Origin: Burkholderia cenocepacia
Lineage (GTDB): Bacteria; Pseudomonadota; Gammaproteobacteria; Burkholderiales; Burkholderiaceae
Direction of reading: 5' to 3'
Length of the DNA stretch: 64,000 bases
NCBI RefSeq assembly: GCF_900446215.1
Contig: NZ_UAQZ01000001.1
Coordinates: 1,240,001 to 1,304,000 of the forward strand
Within the stretch, counting starts at the first letter, position 1. Each line of letters opens with the position of its first letter. This document shows, piece by piece, positions 42,508 through 51,731 of the stretch. Position numbers and translations under genes: made by a program. The notes below the pieces were generated by a model. It saw nothing but the letters and a program-made list of their open reading frames with translations, was not told the DNA's origin and did no database searches.

Positions 42508-43527
42508 TCAGACATGCCCCTCATGCTCGATCGCCCCGCCATTCCCGACCCGCGCGGCGGCCCTCACCGGCACCCCAGACACCCTCGCCGCCCGCTTCGC
42601 CCACATCGCCGTCAGAATCGGCACGAGGATCGCCGTCACGAGGCACGCGGTCGCGACGATCGCCGTCGCCGCCGGCACCATCGGTTTGAACTTCGGAATC
42701 ATCTCGCCGATGATCGCCGGGTTCGCGACCGCGGCGCCGGCCGTCGACGACGCGGCAAGTCCGGCCGTCCCGTTGCCGCCGCCCACGAACTTGTCCGCCA
42801 GAATCAACGGCACGCCCGTCACGACGATCACCGCGAGCCCGAGTGCGATACCCGGCAGCCCGCTTTTCGCGATCACGTTCAGATCGATGCCGTTGCCGAG
42901 CGCGAAGCCGAAGAACGGAATCAGCGGATGCACGCAGCGCCCAAACAACTCGCGCAGGTCTTCATCGAGGTTGCCGAGCGTGAAGCCGATCAGGAACGGC
43001 AGCACCGCGCCTACGAAGAGCCGCGTCTCGAACACCGCGACGCCCGCCGCGCCGAGAATCAGCATGCTGACGAGCGGCCCCGATTCGATCGACATCAGCA
43101 CGAACGCGCCGGCTTCTTCCTTGCTGCCGTACTGCTGCATCACGGCCGCATAGAGGCCGCCGTTGGTCATGTCCATCGACGTCGTGATCGCGAGCAGCGA
43201 CAGGCCCGCGAACAGGCCCGTGCGGATGCCGTCGTCGGGGATGAACTGCGCGGCGATCAGCGTCGCGAGCCACGCGACCACGATCTTGGTCGCGAGCAGC
43301 GTGCCCGATTTGCGCAACACGACACCCGTCGCGCGCAGGTTGATCGTCGCGCCCATGCAGAAGAACCAGACGGCGAGGATCGGCACCGTGCCGGCGATCA
43401 GGCCGTTAGTGAACGAACCGAAGTACTTTCCGGCGATCGGGGCGAACGTATGCACGCACGCACCCAGCAGCATCGGGACCAGCATGAGCCCGCCCGGAAT
43501 GCGGTCGATGGCCTGTTTCAGCTTCAC
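42508..43527 (-). CDS. kdgT: 2-keto-3-deoxygluconate permease KdgT
   Basis: The 339-residue membrane protein has about ten hydrophobic segments and the KdgT signature start [20 protein letters not shown], then [20 protein letters not shown] and [19 protein letters not shown]. It imports 2-keto-3-deoxygluconate (and likely related ketouronates) with protons across the inner membrane. It is divergent from kduI-kduD-kdgR, and the shared control region has two matching palindromes. AGGAGA precedes its start. The length is typical for KdgT, with a slightly longer basic C-terminal tail. Confidence 0.93.
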   Translation of the reverse strand: MKLKQAIDRIPGGLMLVPMLLGACVHTFAPIAGKYFGSFTNGLIAGTVPILAVWFFCMGATINLRATGVVLRKSGTLLATKIVVAWLATLIAAQFIPDDGIRTGLFAGLSLLAITTSMDMTNGGLYAAVMQQYGSKEEAGAFVLMSIESGPLVSMLILGAAGVAVFETRLFVGAVLPFLIGFTLGNLDEDLRELFGRCVHPLIPFFGFALGNGIDLNVIAKSGLPGIALGLAVIVVTGVPLILADKFVGGGNGTAGLAASSTAGAAVANPAIIGEMIPKFKPMVPAATAIVATACLVTAILVPILTAMWAKRAARVSGVPVRAAARVGNGGAIEHEGHV

Positions 43528-43596
43528 GTCTCCTCCGTGGACGTCGATGCGTCCCGTTGTCGAATGATGTCTGCTGACTGACTATAGGACAGGATT

Positions 43597-43720
43597 CGGA
43601 ACGATGGTCCGTTTTTGTGAATTTCATCGGTAGTCGTATACCCGTAAGACGCGATGGCTTTGGCAGCAAAGGAATTGATCGACCGACGAAGCTGGGTCGA
43701 AAATCCGGATCGACGTTCCG
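43597..43720. promoter_or_regulatory. Two inverted CGGA-N7-TCCG operator-like sites (probable KdgR sites)
   Basis: CGGAACGATGGTCCG (43597-43611) and CGGATCGACGTTCCG (43706-43720) are imperfect palindromes. Read on the minus strand the second is CGGAACGTCGATCCG, so the two share ATTCGGAACG-N2-G-N-TCCG in opposite orientation, 94 bases apart. They lie between the divergent kdgT and kduI genes and close to both promoters. The IclR-type KdgR protein encoded downstream is the likely ligand. Confidence 0.6.
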
Positions 43721-43808
43721 AATTTGATAAATGTGTGCTTCAATCTTCATCAGGGCGAGCGGCGGCGACGGTGCCGGCGGCCTGCCCATTCCCCAACGGA
43801 GAACCGGC

Positions 43809-44645
43809 ATGGACGTGCGACAGGGCATACACAGCGAACACGCGAAGGCGCTCGACACGGCCGGCCTGCGCCGGCATTTCCTGGTGGAGAACGTGTTCGC
43901 GCCGGACGCGCTGTCGCTCACCTACAGCCATATCGACCGCATCATCGTCGGCGGCGCGTGGCCGGCCACGCGGCCGGTCGAGGTGCCGGCGTCGCTCGGC
44001 GCCGAGATGGGCGTGAGCCATCTGCTGGCGCGGCGCGAACTCGGGGCGATCAACATCGGCGGGCCGGGCTGGGTCGAGGTCGACGGGCAGCGTCATGCGG
44101 TGGGCACCGAAGAGGCGATCTATATCGGGCAAGGCGGGCAGGGTGTCGTGTTCGGCAGCGACGATCACGCGCGGCCGGCGAAGTTCTACCTGAACTGCGC
44201 GCCCGCGCACACGGCCTATCCGACCCGCACGATCACGCTCGCGCAGGCATCGCCCGAAACGCTCGGCGACGCGGCCACGAGCAACCGTCGCACGATCTAC
44301 AAGTTCATCGTGCCCGACGTATTGCCGACCTGCCAGTTGTCGATGGGGATGACGAAACTCGAGCCCGGCAGCCTGTGGAACACGATGCCGTGTCACACGC
44401 ACGAGCGGCGGATGGAGGTGTATTTCTACTTCAATCTCGCCGCCGACGCGGCCGTGTTCCATCTGCTCGGCGAACCGGGGGAGACGCGTCACGTGGTGGT
44501 GCACAACGAGCAGGCCGTGATTTCGCCGAGCTGGTCGATTCATTCCGGCGTCGGCACGCAGGCATACACGTTCATCTGGGGGATGGCCGGCGAGAACCAG
44601 GTGTTCAAGGACATGGACCACATCGCCGTCGCCGACCTGCGCTGA
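43809..44645 (+). CDS. kduI: 5-dehydro-4-deoxy-D-glucuronate isomerase KduI
   Basis: The 278-residue cupin-type isomerase has the normal family length and characteristic segments [17 protein letters not shown] and [20 protein letters not shown], the latter containing the His-x-His-(x4)-Glu-like zinc ligands. It converts 5-keto-4-deoxyuronate, a product of unsaturated oligogalacturonate cleavage, to 2,5-diketo-3-deoxygluconate. CGGAGA lies seven bases before ATG 43809; the longer upstream frame is not supported. It is followed at four bases by kduD, which takes its product. Confidence 0.94.
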   Translation: MDVRQGIHSEHAKALDTAGLRRHFLVENVFAPDALSLTYSHIDRIIVGGAWPATRPVEVPASLGAEMGVSHLLARRELGAINIGGPGWVEVDGQRHAVGTEEAIYIGQGGQGVVFGSDDHARPAKFYLNCAPAHTAYPTRTITLAQASPETLGDAATSNRRTIYKFIVPDVLPTCQLSMGMTKLEPGSLWNTMPCHTHERRMEVYFYFNLAADAAVFHLLGEPGETRHVVVHNEQAVISPSWSIHSGVGTQAYTFIWGMAGENQVFKDMDHIAVADLR

Positions 44646-44649
44646 CATC

Positions 44650-45456
44650 ATGAAACGCGAAACGCCCGAACTTCCCGCCGCCGGCGCGCATGCCGCGCTC
44701 GCCCGCCTGTTCGACCTCACCGGCAAGGTCGCGATCGTCACCGGCTGCAACACGGGGCTCGGCGCGGCGATGGCCGTCGCGCTCGCGTCGGCCGGGTGCG
44801 ACATCGTCGGTGCGAATCGTTCGTCACCCGATGCAACGTCGGCGCGCGTCGCGGCCGCCGGGCGGCGCTTCGTCGACGTGCGCGCGGATCTGTCGACGCT
44901 CGAGCCGGTCGAGCGGATCGTCGAGGGTGCGGTCGATGCGTTCGGTCACGTCGACATCCTCGTCAACAACGCGGGCATGATCCGCCGCTGCGATGCGCTC
45001 GCGTTCACCGAAGCCGACTGGGACGCCGTGATCGACGTGAACCTGAAGAGCGTGTTCTTCCTGTCGCAGGCCGTCGCGCGGCAGATGGTGCGGCAGGGGC
45101 GCGGCGGCAAGATCGTGAACGTCGCGTCGATGCTGTCGTTCCAGGGCGGCATTCGCGTGCCGTCGTACACGGCGTCGAAGAGCGGCGTGCTGGGCCTCAC
45201 GCGGCTGCTCGCGAACGAATGGGCCGCGCGCGGCATCAACGTGAACGCGATCGCGCCCGGCTACATGGAGACCGACAACACCGCGCAGTTGCGCGAGGAC
45301 AGCCGGCGCAGCGACGAAATCCTTGGCCGCATCCCGGCCGGCCGCTGGGGCGTGCCGGACGATCTCGCGGGCGCGGCGGTGTTCCTCGCGTCGCGCGCGT
45401 CGGACTACGTGCACGGCCATACGCTGGCCGTCGACGGCGGTTGGCTCGCGCGCTGA
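44650..45456 (+). CDS. kduD: 2-dehydro-3-deoxy-D-gluconate 5-dehydrogenase KduD (SDR)
   Basis: The 268-residue SDR has FDLTGKVAIVTGCNTGLGAA at the cofactor site, ILVNNAGMIRRCDAL, NVASMLSFQGGIRVPSY and the YTASK catalytic pair. The ENSVFFLSQ-like and GGIRVPSYTASKSGVLGLTR wording is typical of KduD. It reduces 2,5-diketo-3-deoxygluconate to 2-keto-3-deoxygluconate with NADH. It has a slightly longer N-terminus (~15 residues) than E. coli KduD. Co-transcribed with kduI; downstream enzymes (KDG kinase and aldolase) are not in the window. Confidence 0.92.
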   Translation: MKRETPELPAAGAHAALARLFDLTGKVAIVTGCNTGLGAAMAVALASAGCDIVGANRSSPDATSARVAAAGRRFVDVRADLSTLEPVERIVEGAVDAFGHVDILVNNAGMIRRCDALAFTEADWDAVIDVNLKSVFFLSQAVARQMVRQGRGGKIVNVASMLSFQGGIRVPSYTASKSGVLGLTRLLANEWAARGINVNAIAPGYMETDNTAQLREDSRRSDEILGRIPAGRWGVPDDLAGAAVFLASRASDYVHGHTLAVDGGWLAR

Positions 45457-45515
45457 CCGGCTCGCGCGATGAACGCGTTATGCTCTCCCGATTCGCATCT
45501 CACGGATTCACGGAC

Positions 45516-46412
45516 ATGACAGCAACGCCCAGGCAGCGCAAGCGCGATCAGGCGAACCAGGAAACCGGTGGCGGCCAACCGGGGGCCGACCTGTCGGCGG
45601 CAGGCAGCGTCGAGAAGCCCGATTCGGTCGCCGCGGTCGGCAAGGTCTTCACGATCCTCGCCGCGCTCGGCGAGCGCCGCGAGATCGGCATCAGCGAACT
45701 GTCGCACCAGCTCGGCATGTCGAAGACGACGGTGCATCGCTTCCTGCAGACGCTCAAGACGCTCGGCTACGTCGCGCAGGAAGGCGAGACCGACCGCTAC
45801 CGGCTGACGATCCGGCTGTTCGAGCTCGGCAGCAAGGCGCTGGAAAGCGTGGACCTCGTGCGCGAGGCCGATCTCGAGATGCGCCGCATCGGGCAACTGA
45901 CGCGCGAAGCCGTGCATCTCGGCGCGTTCGACGAGGACGCGATCATCTACATCCACAAGATCGACGCCGATTACGGGCTGCGCATGCAGTCGCGGATCGG
46001 CCGGCGCAATCCGCTGTACAGCACCGCGATCGGCAAGGTGCTGCTCGCATGGATGACGCCCGGCGACGCGCGTGCGGTGCTGGCCGGCATCGAGTTCAGG
46101 AAGTCGACCGCGAAGACGCTGGCGTCGGCGGATGCGGTGATGAGCATCCTGCCGCACGTGCGGCAGCAGGGCTACGGCGAGGACAACGAGGAGCAGGAAG
46201 ACGGTCTGCTGTGTCTCGCGGTGCCGGTGTTCGACCGTTTCGGTCGCGTGATCGCGGGGTTGTCGCTGTCGTTCCCGACGATGCGGTGCGGCGCGGACAC
46301 GAAGGCGCATTACGTCGCGTTGCTGAAGGAGGCCGGGCAGGCGATTTCCGCCCGGCTCGGGCATCATCCGGAGGCGGTAGGCGTCGAAGCGACGACCATC
46401 GCGCAGGATTGA
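45516..46412 (+). CDS. kdgR: IclR-family regulator, KdgR-type
   Basis: The 298-residue protein has an N-terminal disordered segment, then the IclR winged HTH (KVFTILAALGERREIGISEL, then SHQLGMSKTTVHRFLQTLKT) and an effector domain beginning ALESVDLVREADLEMRRIGQ. The wording is very close to KdgR, the 2-keto-3-deoxygluconate-responsive repressor of pectin genes. ATG 45516 is chosen; ATG 45480 in the same frame would add 12 residues, and neither has a strong ribosome site. It likely binds the paired palindromes between kdgT and kduI. The long open frame upstream is shadow sequence of kduD. Confidence 0.87.
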   Translation: MTATPRQRKRDQANQETGGGQPGADLSAAGSVEKPDSVAAVGKVFTILAALGERREIGISELSHQLGMSKTTVHRFLQTLKTLGYVAQEGETDRYRLTIRLFELGSKALESVDLVREADLEMRRIGQLTREAVHLGAFDEDAIIYIHKIDADYGLRMQSRIGRRNPLYSTAIGKVLLAWMTPGDARAVLAGIEFRKSTAKTLASADAVMSILPHVRQQGYGEDNEEQEDGLLCLAVPVFDRFGRVIAGLSLSFPTMRCGADTKAHYVALLKEAGQAISARLGHHPEAVGVEATTIAQD

Positions 46413-46471
46413 GCGTGTGCCGGGCGCGAACCGGCACGCCGAAACAACCATACGGCATACAGAACTTGATC

Positions 46472-46849
46472 ATGCAGATGAAAATGACGATGCGCATGGG
46501 CATCACGATGCTGGTGCTCGGCGCGAGCCTGGCTGCGAGCGGCGCGCACGCGACGCGCGCGGTCGATTGCGGGCAGCTCGATGCGGCCACGAGCGGCCCG
46601 GACGACAACTTCCGGCCGCCGGCGTCGGGTACGGTGATCGGCACGGGGCGCGCGTATTTCTACTCGGCGCCCGACGCGCAATGCATGACGAAGCGGACCT
46701 TCATCGTTCCCGGCGATTCGGTGACCGTCTACAAGTCGCACGGGCGCTGGTACAACATCATGTACGTGAACGGCAAGACCGGCGACGACTTCGAAGGATG
46801 GGTCGAGCAGGGCCGCGTGCGCCTCGACGGTCGATACGGCGCGCAGTAG
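46472..46849 (+). CDS. Small exported SH3-like protein
   Basis: The 125-residue protein has a Met-rich start and signal peptide (MRMGITMLVLGASLAASGAH, cleavage after AHA). The compact domain resembles a bacterial SH3 fold: GTGRAYFYSAPDAQCMTKRT, FIVPGDSVTVYKSHGRWYNI and GDDFEGWVEQGRVRL. The two Cys of the mature part could pair. Such domains often bind peptidoglycan or metal. Several ATGs are possible; 46472 is the first. The product is probably periplasmic; no operon partner is seen. Confidence 0.7.
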   Translation: MQMKMTMRMGITMLVLGASLAASGAHATRAVDCGQLDAATSGPDDNFRPPASGTVIGTGRAYFYSAPDAQCMTKRTFIVPGDSVTVYKSHGRWYNIMYVNGKTGDDFEGWVEQGRVRLDGRYGAQ

Positions 46850-46867
46850 TCGCCGTCGGCGGCGCCG

Positions 46868-48472
46868 CTACACCGGCGCCCATGCGAAATCGCGCTTCAG
46901 GTTCTCCGCGCGCAGCGGCCGCTGGTAGAGATATCCCTGCGCATACTGGATCCCGACCGCATGCAGCGCGCGATGCTGCGCTTCCGTCTCCACGCCTTCC
47001 GCGATGATCTTCAGGCCGTAGTGATGCGCGACGGCCGCGATCCCCTCGATCAGCCTCGCGCTGCCGCCGTCCAGTTGCGAGATGAACTGCCGATCGATCT
47101 TCACGTAGTCGAACGGAAAGCGCGACAGCATGTCGAGATTGCTGTGATGCGTGCCGAAATCGTCGATCGCGAACTTCGCGCCTTTCGAGCGCAGCGTCTG
47201 GAAAATCTCGGTGGTTCGCGCGTTCTTCTCCAGCAGGATGCGTTCGGTGACTTCGAGCACCAGCGTGAAGCCGGGCGGCAGCGCGCGGATCGCCTCCTCG
47301 ACGACGGCCACGAACCGCCCGCGCTCGAGATCCTGCGGCGCAACGTTCACGGCGATGCGCAGCGGCGCGGACGGTGTCAGCGCGGTCAGTTCGGACACGG
47401 CCGTGCGCAGCACGAATTCGGTGACCTTCGGCAGCACGGTGCTGGATTCCACCTGCGGGATGAATGCGGCCGGGCTGATGGCCCCCCACTTCGGATGGTG
47501 CCAGCGCAGCAACGCTTCGACGCCGACCGTCCTGCGCGTCTGCACGTCGACGATCGGCTGGTACACGACATGGAATTCGTTGCGCCTGAGCGCGTGGCGC
47601 ACGGCTTTCAGCAACAGCCGCCGCGGGGCCATCGCGAGCAGGTAGGCGGCCATCACGAGGCTGTCGGCCAGCAGCACGATCGTCGCGCAGATCAGCCGGT
47701 AGTGGCGCTGCACCTGTGACGCGTAGCGTGCCGAGGCGATGACCGACACCGTGAACGGCCAGCGCTGCGACGCCATCGTGCTGCCGCCGGCGGGGCCGGC
47801 CGCCGTTTCCGGCGCGAACTTGCCGTGCTGATCGAGACGGCCCGAACCCGCGATCGACAGCGTGGCCGTTTCCGCGCCATCGCCGGTGCCGTGGTTCAGC
47901 GCGTCGGCGACGTAGTCGCCTTCGATCAGGTACAGGACGCCCGCGCCGCGCGCGGTCGCGCGGAACGCGGACAGTACCGGAATGCCATGCTGGAACGGCG
48001 TCTGGCGCAGCAGCGTGACGATCATCGATCCCGGTTCGGGTTCGCGCGCATATGCGGCGAGCGGCAGGTCGATCGAGCCGAGCGCCGACGAACACATCAC
48101 GCGCCCGTCATTTACCAGCGCGACCGCCCGCAGATAGCGCAGGCGAGTGCCCACTTCGGCGAGTGTCCGGAACACCGTCGCGCACGGCCGCCCGACCAGT
48201 GCGGTCAGCTCGTCCGCGTGTCGAAGGCGCACGCCGTCCAGAATGCGGTCCACGGAAGCCACGATGTCGTTTGCCACGACGCGCTCATGCGCGGTGACGG
48301 CATCGCGCGCGTAGCGGTCGGCCAGCACGATCGCGAACGCGGGCACGAGCACGCAAATGATCACGGCGGCGAAAAACACGACGCGCGGCCACGCGCCGCG
48401 GCGATGGAAAAGGGGCTTCGAGCCGGGCGTGAGCGCCCACAGTCCCGCGGTTGCCTTTGGTGTTGTACGCAT
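46868..48472 (-). CDS. CSS-motif/EAL cyclic-di-GMP phosphodiesterase
   Basis: The 534-residue protein has an N-terminal transmembrane helix (VVFFAAVIICVLVPAFAIVL), a periplasmic domain with the CSS motif (RVMCSSALGSIDLPL), a second helix and a C-terminal EAL domain. The EAL domain keeps EALLRWHHPKWG, AVNVAP, LEVTERILLE, AIDDFGTHHSNLDM, VKIDRQF, IAEGVE and QGYLYQRPL, so all catalytic and metal residues are present and it should hydrolyse c-di-GMP. The CSS domain senses periplasmic redox state (DsbA-dependent) in relatives such as PdeC. The start at 48472 removes a non-conserved leader. Inner membrane. Confidence 0.9.
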   Translation of the reverse strand: MRTTPKATAGLWALTPGSKPLFHRRGAWPRVVFFAAVIICVLVPAFAIVLADRYARDAVTAHERVVANDIVASVDRILDGVRLRHADELTALVGRPCATVFRTLAEVGTRLRYLRAVALVNDGRVMCSSALGSIDLPLAAYAREPEPGSMIVTLLRQTPFQHGIPVLSAFRATARGAGVLYLIEGDYVADALNHGTGDGAETATLSIAGSGRLDQHGKFAPETAAGPAGGSTMASQRWPFTVSVIASARYASQVQRHYRLICATIVLLADSLVMAAYLLAMAPRRLLLKAVRHALRRNEFHVVYQPIVDVQTRRTVGVEALLRWHHPKWGAISPAAFIPQVESSTVLPKVTEFVLRTAVSELTALTPSAPLRIAVNVAPQDLERGRFVAVVEEAIRALPPGFTLVLEVTERILLEKNARTTEIFQTLRSKGAKFAIDDFGTHHSNLDMLSRFPFDYVKIDRQFISQLDGGSARLIEGIAAVAHHYGLKIIAEGVETEAQHRALHAVGIQYAQGYLYQRPLRAENLKRDFAWAPV

Positions 48473-48897
48473 GGCGTGGCAAGTCGAACCGGTCGATGCG
48501 CCAACGGCGCGCATCCCGCATGCCCGATTCGGGCCATGCGGCTCGCGCGCCGGTTTCGGGACGCCGGTCGATTCGGCCGGCGCGACGGCATCGGCTCGGC
48601 CTGTCGCGATCGACTCTTCATCTGGCAGCATTCCTCAATAACATGCGCGCATTGAGCATGTATATCGACGCAGCGTACCGAAAAAAGCCCCGGCCGCACA
48701 GTGTGTGCAGCCGGGACAAAAAACACCGTCTCTTGGCACGAGGATGGTGCGCGGCAAGTATAAGACGCGGCGCGATATTACGAAATATTGTTGTTTAAAT
48801 ATTGATGTGGTTTTGTGATTGTGTCTCAAAAAGAAACATTTCCATGTGGCGCGGCCGGCGGCAGACTTCTGCCAGGGCGTCAAACCGGAGCGTGACG
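48473..48897. other. Divergent region with a stand-alone hairpin
   Basis: This 425-base gap lies between the phosphodiesterase gene (minus) and a small plus-strand gene at 48898. It contains an AT-rich stretch (48770-48835) and an intrinsic-terminator-like hairpin at 48681-48715, described separately. No reading frame with convincing codon use was found. Confidence 0.5.
48681..48715 (-). terminator. Stand-alone intrinsic terminator, possible small-RNA end
   Basis: The stem GCCGGG/CCCGGC plus TGTGC/GCACA (48689-48700 with 48704-48715, one mismatch) has a 3-base loop. On the minus strand it is followed by six T (complement of 48681-48686). No protein gene ends here on the minus strand, so it may end a small RNA or attenuate the phosphodiesterase leader. 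A TATACT hexamer occurs upstream on the minus strand (near 48755-48765). Confidence 0.55.
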
Positions 48898-49194
48898 ATG
48901 GAAGAAAATGCCGGACCCACGGTCATCGTGACCGATGGCGCCGCCGTGGCGGACGGCGGTTCGCTGTGGATCAGGATTGCAGTGGATGGACAGACGCGCG
49001 ACTACTCGCTCGATCGCGCACTCGCGTCGCGCGGCACGCCGCGCTACGACAGCATCCGCGGCACGCACGGCGTGCTGTCGAACGAAGAACGACGGGCATT
49101 GCGGGTGCTGCTGGAGCGTATTGCCGATCCTGCCATGTGGGCCGGCATCGTCGGCACGTTCATCGAGGTGCTGAAGCGCGCCGACGGGCCATGA
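48898..49194 (+). CDS. Small hypothetical cytoplasmic protein
   Basis: The 98-residue acidic protein without signal or membrane segment begins MEENAGPTVIVTDGAAVADG and ends with a helical ERRALRVLLERIADPAMWAG region. GGAG lies ten bases upstream of ATG 48898 and the codon use is normal for the organism, so it is likely expressed. No family was recognised. It stands alone, convergent with the exported protein at 49215. Confidence 0.6.
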   Translation: MEENAGPTVIVTDGAAVADGGSLWIRIAVDGQTRDYSLDRALASRGTPRYDSIRGTHGVLSNEERRALRVLLERIADPAMWAGIVGTFIEVLKRADGP

Positions 49195-49214
49195 ACGATG
49201 GGGGCGGCTGCGCT

Positions 49215-49520
49215 TCAGAAATCGTTGCGCATCTTGTGGAGCAGGCCGCTTGGCGACTGATGCGTGTCCACCGCGGTGAGCACGTCGGTCAGGAACCACG
49301 GCAGGTTCAGTTGCGTGTCGGCGTCGCCGACGCATACGCGGATCGGCGGTGCGCCGGACGGCGAACGGGCGCCTGGCGCGGCATCCCGCGACGGCACGCA
49401 ATTTTTCGCGTGGGCCTGAGCCGGAACCGGCGCGACAGCGCCGGAGGATGCACCGGCGATGGCCGGCGCGTTGAAGGCGGCAAACAGGGTCAGGGCGGCG
49501 GCAAGGGCGACGCGTTTCAT
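49215..49520 (-). CDS. Small exported protein
   Basis: The 101-residue protein has a clear signal peptide (MKRVALAAALTLFAAFNAPA, cleavage after AIAGA). The short mature chain contains two Cys (NCVPSRDAAPG and PIRVCVGDADTQLNLPWFL) that could form a disulfide. No family was recognised. GGAG precedes the start. The neighbouring gene upstream is an AraC-type regulator in the same orientation with about 85 bases between, so regulation by that protein is possible but not shown. Confidence 0.6.
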   Translation of the reverse strand: MKRVALAAALTLFAAFNAPAIAGASSGAVAPVPAQAHAKNCVPSRDAAPGARSPSGAPPIRVCVGDADTQLNLPWFLTDVLTAVDTHQSPSGLLHKMRNDF

Positions 49521-49606
49521 GAGGGTTCTCCGGCGATGCGGGTTCGACCACGCGAGCCGATGCGAGTTCGTCCGCGCGCGATGCGTGCACCCGCCCCAAC
49601 AGCCGC

Positions 49607-50653
49607 TCAGCCGCGCGCGACGCTGGCTGCCCGCGCCGGCTGACGGCTGCGCCACTGCTGCGGCGATTCCCCGGTCCAGCGCCGAAAGGCGCGTGTAAAC
49701 GCGCTGTGTTCGGAATAGCCGAGCAACCAGGCCACTTCGGCGAGCGTGAGCCGCGGATCGTTCAGATGATCGATCGCGAGCCGCCGCCGCGTATCCTCGC
49801 GCAGGCGCCGGAAGTTCAGCCCGAGCCCGGCCAGCCGGCGATGCAGCGTGCGGGACGACACATGCAGATCCGACGCGATCTGCTCGATGCTCACTTCACC
49901 CTGCGTCAGCAAACGCGCGACGGCCTCGCGCACCGACTGTTCGAGATCGTCCGTCTGCCGCAGTTCCGCGAGCAGCGCGCTCGCCTGGCGCTCCATCATC
50001 TGCCGCAGCGCGTCGTCGGGCCGCTGCAGCGGCTGCGTGAGCAAGCGCAACGGGAACGCGAGCCGGTTCACCGGCTGGCCGAACCGAACCGGGCAGCCGA
50101 AGTAGTCGCGGTACGGCTGTTCGTCGCCGGGCGACGGATGCACGAAGCCGACTTCGTCGGGCCCGGTGCGCGTGCCGGTGATATTGCGCGCGAATTGCAC
50201 GATGGCGGTCAGCGCGACTTCGTCGACGAGCGGGCCGAGTGGTTCCGGTGCATCGTGCCATTCGATCGCCACTGACGTTGCCTCGACGCGCACTTCCATG
50301 CGCGCGACGTTCGCGATCAGGTGTTCGTATTGCTGCCAGCGCGCGAGCGCCGCGCCGGCGTCGCGGCACGCATGCAGCGCATAGCCGAGCGCGCCGAGAT
50401 GCGCGGGCGTGATCCGCTGGCCGACGTGCAGGCCGAGCAGCGGATCGTCGAGCGCATCGGCCGCGCGTTCGAGCAGACGCCGCCAATGCGCGCTCGCGTA
50501 CAGCGTCAGCCCGCGGTCGTCCTCGGGTGGCCGTGCCTCGCCGAGCACGCGCGCCGCATCCTTGCCCTGCCCGGACAGATAGTCGAACAGCAGCCGCACG
50601 TACGTGCTCGAGTAATAGATGCGCTGGGTCGCGAGCGGGGAGGCGGCGGGCAT
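49607..50653 (-). CDS. AraC-family regulator with arabinose-binding-like N-terminal domain (OruR/ArgR type)
   Basis: The 348-residue protein has an N-terminal AraC_binding_2/arabinose-binding-like domain (YVRLLFDYLSGQGKDAARVL, LGLHVGQRITPAHLGALGYA) and a C-terminal double HTH (IEQIASDLHVSSRTLHRRLA, LTLAEVAWLLGYSEHSAFTR). It lies divergently from a sterol-desaturase-like gene at 50748 with only ~95 bases between, which suggests control of that gene. The start at 50653 matches the family; longer in-frame starts overlap the divergent promoter. Confidence 0.87.
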   Translation of the reverse strand: MPAASPLATQRIYYSSTYVRLLFDYLSGQGKDAARVLGEARPPEDDRGLTLYASAHWRRLLERAADALDDPLLGLHVGQRITPAHLGALGYALHACRDAGAALARWQQYEHLIANVARMEVRVEATSVAIEWHDAPEPLGPLVDEVALTAIVQFARNITGTRTGPDEVGFVHPSPGDEQPYRDYFGCPVRFGQPVNRLAFPLRLLTQPLQRPDDALRQMMERQASALLAELRQTDDLEQSVREAVARLLTQGEVSIEQIASDLHVSSRTLHRRLAGLGLNFRRLREDTRRRLAIDHLNDPRLTLAEVAWLLGYSEHSAFTRAFRRWTGESPQQWRSRQPARAASVARG

Positions 50654-50747
50654 GGCGGAAAGTGTCAAGTAATCGTCGGCAAGTGTCAACGCGGGCCGAC
50701 CCGTGCGCGACCATACTGCGCGGCAGTTCCCGATCGAGGCTGCCGAC

Positions 50748-51680
50748 ATGCCGACCGAGTTGATGACGTGGCTCCATGCGTTCCTGGGTAACGACGTGGA
50801 CTGGAAGCAGGTGCTGCTGATCGGCATGACGCCGGTGTTCCTGATCGCCTTCGCGGTCGAGTACGCGGTAATGACCCGGCGCGGCCGCCGCGAACCGTTT
50901 TCCTGGAAGGAGATCGTCGCGAACCTGTCGCTCGGCGCCGGTTATCAGGTGGCCGAGACCGTGACGGGATTGCTGTTGAGCGGTGCGATCTTCGCGTGGG
51001 TCTATCGACACCGGCTGTTCGACGTGCCGGTGAACGGCTTCACGATCGTGCCGATCTTCGTCGTCGTCGAGTTCTGCTACTACTGGTTTCATCGCACGTC
51101 GCACCGCGTGCGCTGGTTCTGGGCCGCACACGTGCCGCATCACAGCGGCGAGGTGATGAACTTCACGACGGCGATGCGCCAGTCACTGCTGAACGCGTTC
51201 GTCGGCGTGTTCCTGTTCTATCTGCCGCCGGTGTGGCTCGGCATTCCGCCCGCCGTCGTGCTGTTCCTGCTTGCCGTCGATCTCACGTACCAGTACTTCG
51301 TGCATACCGAAGCGATCGGCCGGCTGCCGCGCTGGTTCGAGTACGTGTTCGACACGCCGTCGAACCATCGCGCGCATCATGGCCGCAATCCGCGGTACAT
51401 CGACCGCAACTACGGCGGCGTGCTGATCATCTTCGACCGGATGTTCGGCACCTATGTCGAGGAAACGGAGCCGGTCGACTACGGCATCACGCAGCAGATT
51501 CGTTCGTACAACTTTCTTGTTCTGAACGTGCACGAATTCGTCGACATGTGGCGCGATGTGCTCGCACCCGGGCCGGTTCTGCAGCGCTTGAAGCATCTGT
51601 GGATGCCGCCCGAGTGGGAGCGGCCCGGGCATCGGCCGATCCATACGTGGAGCGTCGAGCGGAAAGGGGGGAAGGGGTGA
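50748..51680 (+). CDS. Sterol desaturase/fatty acid hydroxylase family protein
   Basis: The 310-residue membrane protein has four or more hydrophobic segments and the three histidine clusters of the non-haem di-iron family: HRTSH, HVPHHS and HRAHHG, plus a C-terminal RSYNFLVLNVHEFVDMWRDV. These enzymes hydroxylate or desaturate lipid chains in the membrane with O2. Which lipid is used is unknown. ATG 50748 begins at the first conserved residue; it is divergent from the AraC-type regulator, the probable regulator. A hairpin with T-run follows. Confidence 0.88.
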   Translation: MPTELMTWLHAFLGNDVDWKQVLLIGMTPVFLIAFAVEYAVMTRRGRREPFSWKEIVANLSLGAGYQVAETVTGLLLSGAIFAWVYRHRLFDVPVNGFTIVPIFVVVEFCYYWFHRTSHRVRWFWAAHVPHHSGEVMNFTTAMRQSLLNAFVGVFLFYLPPVWLGIPPAVVLFLLAVDLTYQYFVHTEAIGRLPRWFEYVFDTPSNHRAHHGRNPRYIDRNYGGVLIIFDRMFGTYVEETEPVDYGITQQIRSYNFLVLNVHEFVDMWRDVLAPGPVLQRLKHLWMPPEWERPGHRPIHTWSVERKGGKG

Positions 51681-51696
51681 GTCGGGCGGACATGAC

Positions 51697-51731
51697 CGAG
51701 CGCGGTACTTGACCGCGCGGGGCCGGTTTTT
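51697..51731 (+). terminator. Probable terminator of the sterol-desaturase-like gene
   Basis: GCGCGGT (51700-51706) and ACCGCGC (51712-51718) pair perfectly around ACTTG; a short GC-rich stretch and five T (51727-51731) follow. It lies between two convergent genes. Confidence 0.55.
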
